From: Actinomycetales bacterium | GTDB taxonomy: Bacteria; Actinomycetota; Actinomycetes; Actinomycetales; Dermatophilaceae | Assembly (NCBI GenBank): GCA_016711095.1 | Contig: JADJTP010000001.1 | Coordinates: forward strand, 372,001-436,000 | DNA length: 64,000 nt | Reading direction: 5' to 3' | Shown here: positions 32,601 to 41,855 of the stretch, piece by piece | Layout of the letters: every line of letters begins with the position of its first letter | How positions within the stretch are numbered: position 1 is the first letter of the stretch | Translations under genes and position numbers: made by a program | Notes under the pieces: generated by a model | Databases searched by the model: none | Told to the model about the DNA's origin: nothing | The model's input: only the letters and a program-made list of their open reading frames with translations

Positions 32601-33647
32601 ATGAGCGACGGGTTACCCACGCCCCCGCAGGCTCCCGCGCGGCAGCAGGCTCCCGCGCACCAGCCGTCGATCAGTGACCTGCTCGACGGTCTGTTGGTCG
32701 TGCGTATCCCGCTGCGGGTGCCCTTCCGCGGCATCGACACCCGGGAGGTCGCCCTGCTGCGCGGGCCTCTCGGCTGGGGCGAGTTCGGCCCATTCCTGGA
32801 CTACCCGCCGGCCGAGGCCGCCCGGTGGCTCGCCGCCGCAATCGAGGCCGCGTATGCCGGCTGGCCGGCACCGGTGCGCGACCGGGTGCCAGTCAACGCA
32901 ACCGTCCCGGCCGTGTCGGCGACCCAGGTGCCCGGCGTGCTGGCCCGCTTCGAGGGCTGCACGACAGCGAAGGTCAAGGTCGCCGAGCCCAGGCAAAGCC
33001 TGGCCGACGACCTTGACAGGGTCGCCGCCGTCCGCGAGCACCTCGGTCCCGCCGGGCTGATCCGGGTCGACGCCAACGGGGCGTGGAGCGTCAACGAGGC
33101 CACCGAGGCGATCGGCAGGCTCGCGGCATACGGGCTGGACTATGCCGAGCAGCCGTGCCGCGAGGTGAGTGAGTTGGTGGCGGTGCGCATCGCGCTGGCG
33201 CGCGCCGGGGTCGACGTGCGCGTGGCCGCCGACGAGTCGATCCGCAGGGCCGAGGATCCGCTGCGGGTCGCCCGTGAGGGCGCCGCCGACCTCGTCGTCG
33301 TCAAGGTCGCCCCACTGGGCGGTGTCGCCCGGGCTCTGGAGATCGTCGCCGGCTGCGGGCTGCCGGCGGTGGTCTCCTCGGCGCTGGACACCTCCGTCGG
33401 CATCGCCGCCGGAGTCGCCCTAGCTGCGGCCCTGCCGGCCCTGGACGGCGCCTGCGGTCTCGGGACGGTGCGGCTGCTCGACGGCGACGTCACCCGCGAA
33501 TCGATGGTGCCGGCCCGCGGCTGGCTGAGCCAACGCCCGATCGAGGTCGACGAGGAGTTGGCTCAGCGGTGGGCGGTGCCGCCGCACCGTCGAGCCTGGT
33601 GGCGCGAGCGGCTCGGCGCGGCATACCGGGAGGCGTTTCGAACGTAG
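32601..33647 (+). CDS. menC: o-Succinylbenzoate synthase MenC
   Basis: Enolase-superfamily enzyme of 348 residues which dehydrates SHCHC to OSB. The barrel signatures are TAKVKV (the acid-base Lys of KxK), VDANGAW, DYAEQP, AADES (metal Asp/Glu) and VVKVAPLGG with the second catalytic Lys. About 25 Pro/Gln/Ala-rich residues precede the capping domain. The gene is convergent with murJ, with only eight bases between stops. Confidence 0.94.
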   Translation: MSDGLPTPPQAPARQQAPAHQPSISDLLDGLLVVRIPLRVPFRGIDTREVALLRGPLGWGEFGPFLDYPPAEAARWLAAAIEAAYAGWPAPVRDRVPVNATVPAVSATQVPGVLARFEGCTTAKVKVAEPRQSLADDLDRVAAVREHLGPAGLIRVDANGAWSVNEATEAIGRLAAYGLDYAEQPCREVSELVAVRIALARAGVDVRVAADESIRRAEDPLRVAREGAADLVVVKVAPLGGVARALEIVAGCGLPAVVSSALDTSVGIAAGVALAAALPALDGACGLGTVRLLDGDVTRESMVPARGWLSQRPIEVDEELAQRWAVPPHRRAWWRERLGAAYREAFRT

Positions 33648-33655
33648 GAGATTGC

Positions 33656-35335
33656 TCAGTCGCCGGGGCGGTGGCGGCCAGGCGGGCGACGGTCGAGCCG
33701 GTTGACGACCGGGGCGGCGATGGTGCCGATCTCCTCGATGCGCAGCAGACGCGCCAAGAGCAGGTAGACCACGGTGAAGAGCAGGCCGCCGATGACCAGG
33801 GTCGCCGCATGACCGAGCCGTCCCCACGTCGCGGTCGCGCGGGTGAGAAGGATTACGACCCCCCAGGCGACATAGCCGGCGCCGGCGGAGGCGAGAAGCA
33901 CCCGTGTCCAGGTCCGCGCGGCCCGCTGGGCACCATAGGGGCCGATGAGGCGACGCACCCGCCGCATGCCGAATGCCGCCCCGATAGCGTTGCTCACGAC
34001 CATCGCGACGCCGATGATCGGCACCGTCCACTCCGGCCGTAGCCAGATCGCGCCGACGGTGACCAGACTCGCCGAGGTCGTCACGATGAGCTGTTCGGCG
34101 AAGGCGGTGCGTCCGGTTTCGAAGGCGTAGAACATCCGCTGATTGAGGGCGTCGATCCCGAAGGGGAGCAGCGCGGGGGCCATGAAGGCCAGGGCGGCCG
34201 CGGCGGCCGGGACCTCGGCGGGGTCCCTCGACGTGAACAGCAGGCCCATGATCGGCAGCGCGAAGACGACGAAGGCGACCGCGGCCGGGATCGTGACAAC
34301 CGCGGGGATCGTGAGCCCACGGAGGTAGTCGTGCCTGAGCCGAGGGTCGTCGCGCGTCTGCACCGCGCGGGAGATCCGCGGATACAGCGCGGTGAGTAAC
34401 GAGACGACGACCAGGCCGTGCGGCACCATGAAGACGAGGATCGCGTTGGCGTGGATGGTCGTCCCGGCAACGAACGGGGCGCCGGCTGGCCGAGCCGCCT
34501 CGTCGGATCCGGTCGCATGCCACATGACGGTCGAGGCGACGAGATAGCCAAGCTGGGACACCGTCAGGGACGCCAGCGCCCAACCCGCCACCTTCGACGT
34601 GGTGCCCAGGCCCACCCCGCGCAGCCCGAACCGGGGCCGCCAGCGGAATCCGCTGCGCCACAGGGGCACGATGAGGATGAGCGCCTGCGCGACGATCGAC
34701 AGTGTCGCGGTGCCGGCGAACCACCAGACCATCGCCGGCGTCCACTCCGACGCCGTGACGTGCCCCTGGTAGAGGCGCATGAAGGCGAGCAGACCGATGA
34801 TCGCGACGAGGTTGGCCATTGCCGGTGCCCACCCGTAGGCCGCGAATCTCCCTCTCGCGGTGAGTACTTGCCCGAGAAGCCCGTACACGCCGTAGAAGAA
34901 GATCTGCGGCAAGGTGATGAGGGCGAAGAAGACCGCCAGTTCGAGCAGGCTGCCGGTGAGGTTCTGGGCGTAGGCACGCACGAGCAGGCCCGCGCCGAGG
35001 GTCGCGACGACGGTGACGACGAGCAGCCCGCTCAGGGCGATGGTGATCAGCCGGTCGGTGTAATCGCGCCCGCCGTCTTCGCTAGCCGTCGCCTTGACGA
35101 TCTGGGGCACGAGCACGGAGTTGAGCACCCCGCCGGCCAGGAGCAGATAGATGATGTTCGGCAGGGTGTTGGCCGTCGTGAAGGCGTTGGCCACCAGACC
35201 TTGGCCGATGGCCAGGGTGATGAGCGACTGGCGCACCACGCCGAGGATGCGGGAGGCGACCGATCCGGCGGCCATGGCTGCGCTGTCGCGCCCGATGTTG
35301 CCGTCACCCGCGCCGGTCGCGGTGGGTCGGCTCAC
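33656..35335 (-). CDS. murJ: MurJ/MviN family lipid II flippase-like protein
   Basis: MOP-superfamily membrane protein of 559 residues with 14 or so helices. It matches the MurJ group: SVASRILGVVRQSLITLAIG and the ANTLPNIIYLLLAGGVLNSV stretch near the start, with charged residues inside the helices. It would move lipid II across the membrane for peptidoglycan. The actinobacterial main MurJ is usually larger with a pseudokinase domain and lies near the origin, so this may be a second paralogue. The start GTG overlaps the menD stop and has GGAGG seven bases ahead, so it is coupled to menD. Confidence 0.88.
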   Translation of the reverse strand: MSRPTATGAGDGNIGRDSAAMAAGSVASRILGVVRQSLITLAIGQGLVANAFTTANTLPNIIYLLLAGGVLNSVLVPQIVKATASEDGGRDYTDRLITIALSGLLVVTVVATLGAGLLVRAYAQNLTGSLLELAVFFALITLPQIFFYGVYGLLGQVLTARGRFAAYGWAPAMANLVAIIGLLAFMRLYQGHVTASEWTPAMVWWFAGTATLSIVAQALILIVPLWRSGFRWRPRFGLRGVGLGTTSKVAGWALASLTVSQLGYLVASTVMWHATGSDEAARPAGAPFVAGTTIHANAILVFMVPHGLVVVSLLTALYPRISRAVQTRDDPRLRHDYLRGLTIPAVVTIPAAVAFVVFALPIMGLLFTSRDPAEVPAAAAALAFMAPALLPFGIDALNQRMFYAFETGRTAFAEQLIVTTSASLVTVGAIWLRPEWTVPIIGVAMVVSNAIGAAFGMRRVRRLIGPYGAQRAARTWTRVLLASAGAGYVAWGVVILLTRATATWGRLGHAATLVIGGLLFTVVYLLLARLLRIEEIGTIAAPVVNRLDRRPPGRHRPGD

Positions 35336-37071
35336 GGCATACCTCCGCCGGGGTGGGCCAAGGTGCGCTCGGTGCGCTCGGCGAGCATCGAGAGCGTGGC
35401 GGCCGTCTCGCGCCGGTCCCCGCGGCCAACCCTGGCCTCGAGGACCCGCAACCCCGGGCGGTGGTCGGCGAGCTGCTCGCGCAGGGCGCGTCGTGACTCG
35501 ACCAGCCGGTATGCCGTCCCGCTGGCCGCGCAGAGGGCGGCGAAATCGGCGTGTTGGGGGGTGGCGAAGACGCGTTCGAAGGCCGGCTGATACGCGGGAG
35601 CGCCCTGCTCGAGCGCGCTGAAGATCGAGCCGCCGTCGTCGTTGACGATGACGATGGTGAGATCGGGGCGGGGCTCATCCGCACCGGCGAACAGCCCACC
35701 CTGATCGTGCAGGAAGGTGAGATCGCCCATGACGGCCAGCGACCGCGCAGCCCCCGCTCTGCCCAGATCGACCCCGATCGCGGTGGAGATGGTGCCGTCG
35801 ATGCCGGCCAGACCGCGGTTGGCGACGATCCGGCGTCGCTCGCGGGGCCGATAGGGCATGAGCATGAGGTCGAGGTCGCGGATGGGATTGGAGGAGCCGA
35901 CGACCAGGTTCTGGCCCGGCCCGAGGGCCAGCGAGAGTTCGGCGGCGACCTGCAGGGGGTGCAGCTCGGGCAGGGCGTCGACGTGGGCATCGATGACGGC
36001 GGCCAGCTGCCCGTCGGCGCTCCACCACCGGCTCATCCACTGCGCTCTGGCGGCCGGACCATCGGGTTCCACCACGGTCGGCACGCCGGCCAGGACCCGC
36101 GCGCGTCGGACCGGATCCGTGGCCACGCCGGTGCGGGTTCGTACGGCGATCAGCTCGACGTCCTGGCGGCTGAGCAGGGCCGTGACCGGCCGGGAGAGGG
36201 TCGGATGGCCGACGACGACGACCCGCTCGATGGCTGCGCCGAGTTCGGTGCCCAGCAGCAGGCGATAGGTGCGGATGGCGTGCGCGCCGGCTCGCGCTCC
36301 CGAGGTGGGTTCGGCCAGCAGCGGCCAGCCGGCCGATTCGGCAAGGACCCGCGCGGCCGGGCCGGCGTCGTCGCCCGCGACGACGACGGTCCGTGGGCCG
36401 GTGGCCAGCGGTTGCGGCTCGTCGGCGCCGCCCGCCGCGCCCCCCAGACCAGCTTCGTTGGGCGGCGGCCCTGCGGCGGCTGCGCTGTCGCCGTCTGCGC
36501 TCTCGTCTGCGCTCTCGGCGGCGGCCGTTGCCGGCCACCAGGTCACCGCCGGGTCCGGTACGAGCGGGGTGTCGAACTGGACGTTGATGTGGGCCGGCCC
36601 GCCCGACGCGAGCGCCTCGCCGATGACCCGCTCCACGGCGGCGGCTGCGGCGTCGACGCCCAGATCCGCGCAGCGCGCGAACCGGCCGAAGATGCCGTCT
36701 TGCCAGGTCGTCTGGTTGGCGCCGGTGCCGCGGGCCGACGTGGGCCGGTCTGCGGACACCACGACGACGGGTCGTCCGGCGTGGTGGGCCTCCATGATGG
36801 CGGGCATCAGGTTGCCGACGGCCGTCCCCGACGTGGTGACCACGGCGACCGGGCGCCGTGAGCCGATCGTCAGACCGAGTGCGAGGAAGCCGGCGGTCCG
36901 TTCGTCGAGGCGCACGTGCAGGCGCAGAGCACCGGCCGCGTCGGCGGCATACAGGGCGAGGGCGAAGGGGGCCGACCGGGAGCCGGGGGCCAGGACGACG
37001 TCGCGGACCCCGCCGGCGAGCAGCGTCCGCAGGACGTGCACCGCGCGGGCCGAGCTCGTTGTCGCCTCCAC
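35332..37071 (-). CDS. menD: 2-Succinyl-5-enolpyruvyl-6-hydroxy-3-cyclohexene-1-carboxylate synthase MenD
   Basis: Thiamine diphosphate enzyme of 579 residues joining isochorismate and 2-oxoglutarate. The N-terminal motif LAPGSRSAPFALALY and the catalytic Glu region RLDERTAGFLALG lie near residues 25-60; GTGANQTTWQ follows. The ThDP-binding part reads VMGDLTFLHDQGG with VNDDGGSIF near the C-terminus. An Ala/Gly/Glu-rich insert lies near 190-220. GTG 37071 is used since the family match starts there; it has no clear ribosome site. It lies 23 bp after menF on the same strand and is coupled to murJ. Confidence 0.94.
   Translation of the reverse strand: MEATTSSARAVHVLRTLLAGGVRDVVLAPGSRSAPFALALYAADAAGALRLHVRLDERTAGFLALGLTIGSRRPVAVVTTSGTAVGNLMPAIMEAHHAGRPVVVVSADRPTSARGTGANQTTWQDGIFGRFARCADLGVDAAAAAVERVIGEALASGGPAHINVQFDTPLVPDPAVTWWPATAAAESADESADGDSAAAAGPPPNEAGLGGAAGGADEPQPLATGPRTVVVAGDDAGPAARVLAESAGWPLLAEPTSGARAGAHAIRTYRLLLGTELGAAIERVVVVGHPTLSRPVTALLSRQDVELIAVRTRTGVATDPVRRARVLAGVPTVVEPDGPAARAQWMSRWWSADGQLAAVIDAHVDALPELHPLQVAAELSLALGPGQNLVVGSSNPIRDLDLMLMPYRPRERRRIVANRGLAGIDGTISTAIGVDLGRAGAARSLAVMGDLTFLHDQGGLFAGADEPRPDLTIVIVNDDGGSIFSALEQGAPAYQPAFERVFATPQHADFAALCAASGTAYRLVESRRALREQLADHRPGLRVLEARVGRGDRRETAATLSMLAERTERTLAHPGGGMP
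35456..35486. repeat. 31-bp exact repeat, copy inside menD
   Basis: Identical to 31065-31095. Here it codes, on the minus strand, for LREQLADHRP near the MenD C-terminus, so this is probably the source copy. Confidence 0.8.
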
Positions 37072-37094
37072 GACAGCGAGTATGCCGCCCGGCC

Positions 37095-38396
37095 TCAGCG
37101 ACCGCTCAGCGCATCGCGCATCGGGACGAACTTCGCGTCGGCCTCGGTGACCTCGGCCTCGGGGTCGGAGCCCGCGACGATGCCGCACCCGGCGAAGATC
37201 CGCAGCTGGGCCCGCTCCCCAGGCAGATAACAGCCCGAGCGCAGCGCGATGCACCATTCACCGTCGCCAGAGGCGTCGACCCAGCCGACCGGGCCGGCAT
37301 ACCGGCCTCGATCCATGCCCTCGAGCTCGGCGATGAGCGCGACGGCGGCAGCGGTCGGGGTGCCGCCGACGGCGGCCGAGGGGTGCAACGACGCGGCGAG
37401 GGCCAGCGACGATGCGCCGTCGCAGGCCACGCCGGTGACGTCGGTCGCCAGGTGCATGACGTTGGGCAGGTGCAGGACGAACGGGGCCTCGGGCACGTTC
37501 ATGGACGAACAGTGCGGGGCCAAGGCGTCGGCGACGGAGCGCACGGCGTACTCGTGCTCCTCGAGGTCCTTGCTCGAGCGGGCCAACGACGCCGCAAGCG
37601 AGAGGTCCTTGGCGTCGTCACGGGTCCGCTGGATCGTGCCGGCGAGCACCCGCGAGGTGACGAGACCTCGCTCGCGGCGCACGAGCAGCTCGGGAGTAGC
37701 GCCGAGCATCCCCCCCATGGCGAAGACCCAGGTGTTGTCGTAGCGCTCGGCGAGTGAACGCAGCACCCACCGCGGGTCGACAGGGGCGCTGGCGTGGACG
37801 AGCAAGTCGCGGGCCAGGACGACCTTGTCCAGCTCGCCGGCCGTGATCCGCTCGACCGCGGCGGCCACCCGGGCCGCCCAGGTGGCGCTGGTCAGGGCGC
37901 CGTCGGCGAAGGCCACTTCGCGAGGCGGCAGGGGCGCATCGGCGTGGGCGGGGGTGACCGCTGCCAGGCCCTCGCCGATGGTCGTCACCCACCACCGATC
38001 GCCTCGTCGCCCGACGAGCACCCGAGGCACGACGAAGACGGCCTCCTCGCTGGAGTCATCGGCGAATGGCAGGCTCCCGAAGCAGACCGGGCCGGTGCCC
38101 GGCATCCGAACCTCGTCGCGGACCACCGCGTGGCCTGCAGTCCGGCGCCACCACCGGTCGGCCTCGGCGAACCGCCCCGGCCCCCGCGTGGTGAAGGTTG
38201 CTGCTTGACCCCAGCCGACGAGTCCCTCGCCGCGACGCACCCATGACAGGGCCTCGCGGGGGTCGTCGGTCGGCGGAAGCAGGGCGAGCAGGGGGCCCGG
38301 GTCGTCGATCGGGACCGTCCGCACGACCAGGGGCGCGCCGACGGTGGCCACGACGGGGACGTCGGCCGCGGACGTGGGTTCGCGAAGGGTAGACAT
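37095..38396 (-). CDS. menF: Isochorismate synthase (MenF/DhbC type)
   Basis: Chorismate-using enzyme of 433 residues that feeds MenD with isochorismate. The catalytic part shows ITAGELDKVVLAR (general base Lys), PELLVRRERGLVTSRVLAGTIQRT in two parts, DLEEHEYAVRSV with metal Glu, HPSAAVGGTP and FAGCGIVAGSDPEAE near the C-terminus. These fit isochorismate synthase more than anthranilate synthase. It starts with a good ATG at 38396 and is divergent from menG. Confidence 0.92.
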   Translation of the reverse strand: MSTLREPTSAADVPVVATVGAPLVVRTVPIDDPGPLLALLPPTDDPREALSWVRRGEGLVGWGQAATFTTRGPGRFAEADRWWRRTAGHAVVRDEVRMPGTGPVCFGSLPFADDSSEEAVFVVPRVLVGRRGDRWWVTTIGEGLAAVTPAHADAPLPPREVAFADGALTSATWAARVAAAVERITAGELDKVVLARDLLVHASAPVDPRWVLRSLAERYDNTWVFAMGGMLGATPELLVRRERGLVTSRVLAGTIQRTRDDAKDLSLAASLARSSKDLEEHEYAVRSVADALAPHCSSMNVPEAPFVLHLPNVMHLATDVTGVACDGASSLALAASLHPSAAVGGTPTAAAVALIAELEGMDRGRYAGPVGWVDASGDGEWCIALRSGCYLPGERAQLRIFAGCGIVAGSDPEAEVTEADAKFVPMRDALSGR

Positions 38397-38524
38397 CGAG
38401 GTTCAATGCTAGGCGACGCCCGCCCCTGCGCGTGCCGGGGGCTCCTTCGGCTCCGGGTATGCCGCCGGAGGGCCTGGCTCCGCGGATTGTGCTGGCCAGA
38501 ACGCCGATGGGGAAGGATGACGTC

Positions 38525-39217
38525 ATGACCCGGGCCGATCTGGACAAGGCACCCCACGACGTCGCGTCGATGTTCGACACCGTCGCGGAGAAGTACGACC
38601 TCACCAACGATGTCCTGTCGATGGGCCAGGACCGGATCTGGCGTCGGGCCACCGTCGCGGCCGTCGACGCACGGCCGGGTCAGACGGTGTTGGACATCGC
38701 CGCCGGCACCGGCACCAGCTCCGAGCCGTTCGCCGATGCCGGGGTCGACGTCGTCCCGGCCGACTTCTCGCTCGGGATGCTGCGGGTCGGTCGACGACGC
38801 CGCCCGGACCTGGCTTTCACCGCCGCCGACGCCACCCGGCTGCCGTTCGCCGACGAGTCGTTCGACGTGGTCACCATGTCCTTCGGGCTGCGTAACGTCG
38901 TCGACATCGAGGCCGCGCTGCGCGAGTTCGCCCGGGTGACCAAACCGTCCGGGCGCCTGGTGGTGTGTGAGTTCAGCCAACCGGTGTGGGGACCGTTCCG
39001 CGCGGCATACGTCAACTACCTCATGCGGGCCCTGCCTGCCGTCGCCCGACGCACCTCGTCCAACCCGGAGTCCTATGTCTACCTGGCCGAGTCGATCCGC
39101 GCCTGGCCCGACCAGCGGGCGCTGGCGAGCAAGATTTCGGCGGCCGGGTGGTCCGGCGTGCAGTGGCGCAATCTCAGCGGCGGCATCGTCGCCCTGCACC
39201 GCGCCACCCGCCCGTAA
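38525..39217 (+). CDS. menG: Demethylmenaquinone methyltransferase MenG/UbiE
   Basis: SAM-dependent enzyme of 230 residues adding the C-methyl group to demethylmenaquinone. Motifs: VASMFDTVAEKYDLTNDVLSMGQDRIWRR (UbiE signature, in two parts), VLDIAAGTGTSSEPFA (SAM motif I), VTMSFGLRNVVD and EFSQPVW. ATG 38525 has AAGGA eight bases ahead; the frame upstream is unlike the family. It is divergent from menF, with 128 bp between. Confidence 0.94.
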   Translation: MTRADLDKAPHDVASMFDTVAEKYDLTNDVLSMGQDRIWRRATVAAVDARPGQTVLDIAAGTGTSSEPFADAGVDVVPADFSLGMLRVGRRRRPDLAFTAADATRLPFADESFDVVTMSFGLRNVVDIEAALREFARVTKPSGRLVVCEFSQPVWGPFRAAYVNYLMRALPAVARRTSSNPESYVYLAESIRAWPDQRALASKISAAGWSGVQWRNLSGGIVALHRATRP

Positions 39218-39276
39218 CCTGCATCCCCGCGCCGGCGAGCAACGAGCACCCCGAGGGAGACCGTAGACTGACGCAG

Positions 39277-39296
39277 CTCGTGCACTTCTTCACAAG
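39277..39296 (+). promoter_or_regulatory. Candidate second Rex operator, upstream of menJ
   Basis: CTCGTGCACTTCTTCACAAG agrees with the rex operator of this window (18254-18273) at 15 of 20 positions, keeping GTGCA and TTCACAA. TAGACT at 39264-39269 could be a -10, putting the site at the transcription start where a repressor would block. It lies in the 200-bp gap between menG and menJ. Confidence 0.5.
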
Positions 39297-39417
39297 CAGA
39301 GAGCCCCGCGTGGCCGCGCGAGAGCGCACACGGAACGAACGAGCACGAGGACAGACAGGTCAGGCGGGCGCGCAGCGGAGCGCCCTGAGAGAGCACCGAG
39401 AGAGCACCGAGGCAGGC

Positions 39418-40713
39418 GTGAGCACGGGATCGGCCGACCAGGCGGATGAGACCGCCGACGTCGTCGTCGTCGGCGCCGGGCCGGGCGGCGCAGCGACCGC
39501 GGCATACCTGGCCCAGAACGGGCTCGACGTCGTGCTGCTCGAGAAGGCGGCTTTCCCCCGCGACAAGATCTGCGGGGACGGGCTCACGCCCCGAGCGGTC
39601 CGCGAGCTGGTCCACCTCGGCATTGACACGACCGGCTGGCAGCGCACCAAGGGCCTACGCATCCTCGGCGGCGGACGCAACTTCACCCTCGATTGGCCCG
39701 ATACGGCGACGTTCCCCAACTACGGCCTGGTCCGCACCCGTCGGCAGTTCGACGAGACCCTTGCTCGGCACGCCCAGGCTCGCGGCGCCCGCCTGCACGA
39801 GCACACCAGTGTGCAGGAGCCGTTGCGCGACGCCCGCGGCCGGGTCACCGGTGTGACCGCCAAACTCCTGGACGCGCAAGGCCGTGCGACCGGCCAGAAG
39901 AGCACCTTCCACGCCAAGGTCGTCATCGCCGCCGACGGGGTGTCCTCGCGGATGGCGACGGCCGTGGGCCGCGAGAAGCGTGAAGACCGGGTCATGGGTG
40001 TCGCCGTGCGCGCCTACTACACGACGCCGCGCCGTGACGACTACCTCGAAAGCCACCTCGAGCTGTGGACCACCGACGACGCCGGCCAGCGGATGCTCAT
40101 GCCCGGCTACGGCTGGCTGTTCCCTCTCGAAGACGGGCGCACCAACGTCGGCCTGGGCATCCTGGACACCAGCAGCGCCTTCGGCAAGACCGACTACAAG
40201 GACGTCATGCGCCGCTGGGTCGAGAGCCTCGGCCCCGTCTGGTCGCTGGAACACGACACGTCCGGCGGACCGATCCGCGGCGCCGCCCTGCCGATGGGCT
40301 TCAACCGCACCCCCCTGTATGCCGATGGCCTCCTGCTTGTCGGCGATTCCGGCGGGATGGTCAACCCCTTCAACGGCGAGGGGATCGACTATGCCCTCGA
40401 AGCGGCCCGGCTGAGCGCCGACGTCGTCGTCCAAGCTCTCGCCCGCCCCAGCGACGCGGCTCGCGAGCGCGTGCTCGCGGCATACCCGCGGATCATGAAG
40501 CACGAGTTGGGCGGCTATTTCACCCTGGGCCGCTGGTTCGCGCACGCCATCGGCAACCCCGAGGTGATGCGTCTGGCCACGAAGTACGGGCTGCCGATCA
40601 CCCCGCTCATGCGGCTGTTGCTGAAGATGATGGCCAACCTCCCCGAAGAGCACGGCGGCCGAGCCGACGACCGGCTGGTCCGGACGCTCTCCCGCCTGGC
40701 CCCGGACGCGTGA
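39418..40713 (+). CDS. menJ: Geranylgeranyl reductase family FAD oxidoreductase, probable menaquinone reductase MenJ
   Basis: Flavoprotein of 431 residues which, in mycobacteria, saturates one double bond of the menaquinone side chain. FAD motifs: VVVVGAGPGGAATAAYLAQNG near 15-35, the family motif FPRDKICGDGLTPRAV, AADGVSSRMA, and LLVGDSGGMVNPFNGEGI near 305-322. GTG 39418 is chosen; another GTG near 39309 would add a basic lead. An imperfect repeat AGAGAGCACCG occurs twice just before the start. Gene order menG-menJ agrees with Rv0558-Rv0561c, and a candidate Rex site precedes it. Confidence 0.85.
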   Translation: MSTGSADQADETADVVVVGAGPGGAATAAYLAQNGLDVVLLEKAAFPRDKICGDGLTPRAVRELVHLGIDTTGWQRTKGLRILGGGRNFTLDWPDTATFPNYGLVRTRRQFDETLARHAQARGARLHEHTSVQEPLRDARGRVTGVTAKLLDAQGRATGQKSTFHAKVVIAADGVSSRMATAVGREKREDRVMGVAVRAYYTTPRRDDYLESHLELWTTDDAGQRMLMPGYGWLFPLEDGRTNVGLGILDTSSAFGKTDYKDVMRRWVESLGPVWSLEHDTSGGPIRGAALPMGFNRTPLYADGLLLVGDSGGMVNPFNGEGIDYALEAARLSADVVVQALARPSDAARERVLAAYPRIMKHELGGYFTLGRWFAHAIGNPEVMRLATKYGLPITPLMRLLLKMMANLPEEHGGRADDRLVRTLSRLAPDA

Positions 40714-40788
40714 CGATGCCGACAGCCCGCCGCTTCGCGAGCCGCCCGCCGACGAACGCCTTCGTCCGACCCGCCGGCGCCCGCTGCG

Positions 40789-40850
40789 ACCACCCTGCGC
40801 CCAGGGTGGTGACCCTTGACATGCCCGCCGTCGCGCGTGCGAGCGGCGGG
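40789..40850 (+). terminator. Two hairpins between menJ and nuoA
   Basis: ACCACCCTG (40789-40797) pairs with CAGGGTGGT (40802-40810), a 9-bp stem with a CGCC loop. CCCGCCG (40824-40830) pairs with CGGCGGG (40844-40850) over a 13-base loop. They probably end the menJ message. A TTGACA lies between them at 40816-40821 and a TAGGAT at 40865-40870, but their spacing does not fit one promoter. Confidence 0.6.
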
Positions 40851-40912
40851 TTGGGGCACCCCCCTAGGATGGGGAACGGCCTGCAAGCACCCGCCTCGAA
40901 AGGGAGCGACGG

Positions 40913-41275
40913 ATGACCGATTCCTACGTTCCGCTGCTGTTTCTCCTGGGTCTTGGAGGAGCATTCGCGCTGGTCTCTGTCGGGCTGTCCCTGGTCGTCG
41001 GCCCCAAGCGCTACAACCGGGCCAAGATGGAGGCCTACGAGTGCGGCATCCAGCCGACACCGCACGCTGCCGGCGGTGGCCGGGTGCCGATCAAGTACTA
41101 CCTCACGGCCATGCTCTTCATCATCTTCGACATCGAGTCGGTGTTCCTCTACCCCTTCGCGGTGGCCTTCAACTCGCTGGGCCTTTTCGCCCTGGTCGAG
41201 ATGGTCCTGTTCATCGTTACCGTCTTCGTCGCCTACGCCTATGTCTGGCGTCGTGGCGGCCTCGAGTGGGACTGA
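40913..41275 (+). CDS. nuoA: NADH-quinone oxidoreductase subunit A
   Basis: First of 14 complex I genes. Membrane subunit of 120 residues with three helices, near the quinone site. Signatures: YNRAKMEAYECGIQPT with the conserved Cys and Glu, and the second-helix TAMLFIIFDIESVFLYPFAV. GGGAGCG lies ahead of the ATG. The operon is not preceded by a clear Rex site. Confidence 0.95.
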   Translation: MTDSYVPLLFLLGLGGAFALVSVGLSLVVGPKRYNRAKMEAYECGIQPTPHAAGGGRVPIKYYLTAMLFIIFDIESVFLYPFAVAFNSLGLFALVEMVLFIVTVFVAYAYVWRRGGLEWD

Positions 41276-41288
41276 GAGAGGCGCCCCC

Positions 41289-41855
41289 ATGGGTCTGGAA
41301 GAGAAACTCCCCTCGGGGATCCTGCTCAGCACCGTCGAACTGCTGGCCGGCTATATGCGCAAGGCCTCGATGTGGCCGGCGACCTTCGGGCTTGCCTGCT
41401 GCGCCATCGAGATGATGGCGGTCGGCACGCCCGACTATGACATCGCGCGGTTCGGCATGGAGCGGTTCTCGGCAACCCCCCGTCAGGCCGACCTGATGAT
41501 CGTCGCCGGCCGGGTCAGCCAGAAGATGGCGCCGATCCTCCGCCAGGTCTACGACCAGATGCCCGGCCCCAAGTGGGTGATCTCGATGGGCGTCTGCGCG
41601 AGCTCGGGCGGCATGTTCAACAACTACGCGATCGTCCAGGGCGTCGACCACATCGTCCCCGTCGACATCTATCTGCCGGGCTGTCCGCCCCGCCCGCAGA
41701 TGCTGCTCAACGCGATCATCAAGCTCCACGAGCAGATCGAGAGCACGCCGCTCGGGGTCAACCGGGTCGCCGCGGCCCGGGCCGCCGAGCAGGCCGCCCT
41801 GGCCGCCGTCCCGACCCATCAGATGAAGGGCCTGCTGGCAGGAGGGCTGGGATGA
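41289..41855 (+). CDS. nuoB: NADH-quinone oxidoreductase subunit B
   Basis: Soluble subunit of 188 residues holding the terminal cluster N2. The four cysteines are in FGLACCAIEMMA (adjacent pair), MGVCASSGGMF and LPGCPPRPQ. It starts 13 bases after nuoA, and its stop overlaps nuoC. An Ala-rich C-terminal tail of about 30 residues is present. Confidence 0.96.
   Translation: MGLEEKLPSGILLSTVELLAGYMRKASMWPATFGLACCAIEMMAVGTPDYDIARFGMERFSATPRQADLMIVAGRVSQKMAPILRQVYDQMPGPKWVISMGVCASSGGMFNNYAIVQGVDHIVPVDIYLPGCPPRPQMLLNAIIKLHEQIESTPLGVNRVAAARAAEQAALAAVPTHQMKGLLAGGLG

Noticed and set aside
40816..40870. nuo promoter from TTGACA 40816 and TAGGAT 40865
   Set aside because: The two hexamers are 43 bases apart, and neither has a partner at 16-19 bases.
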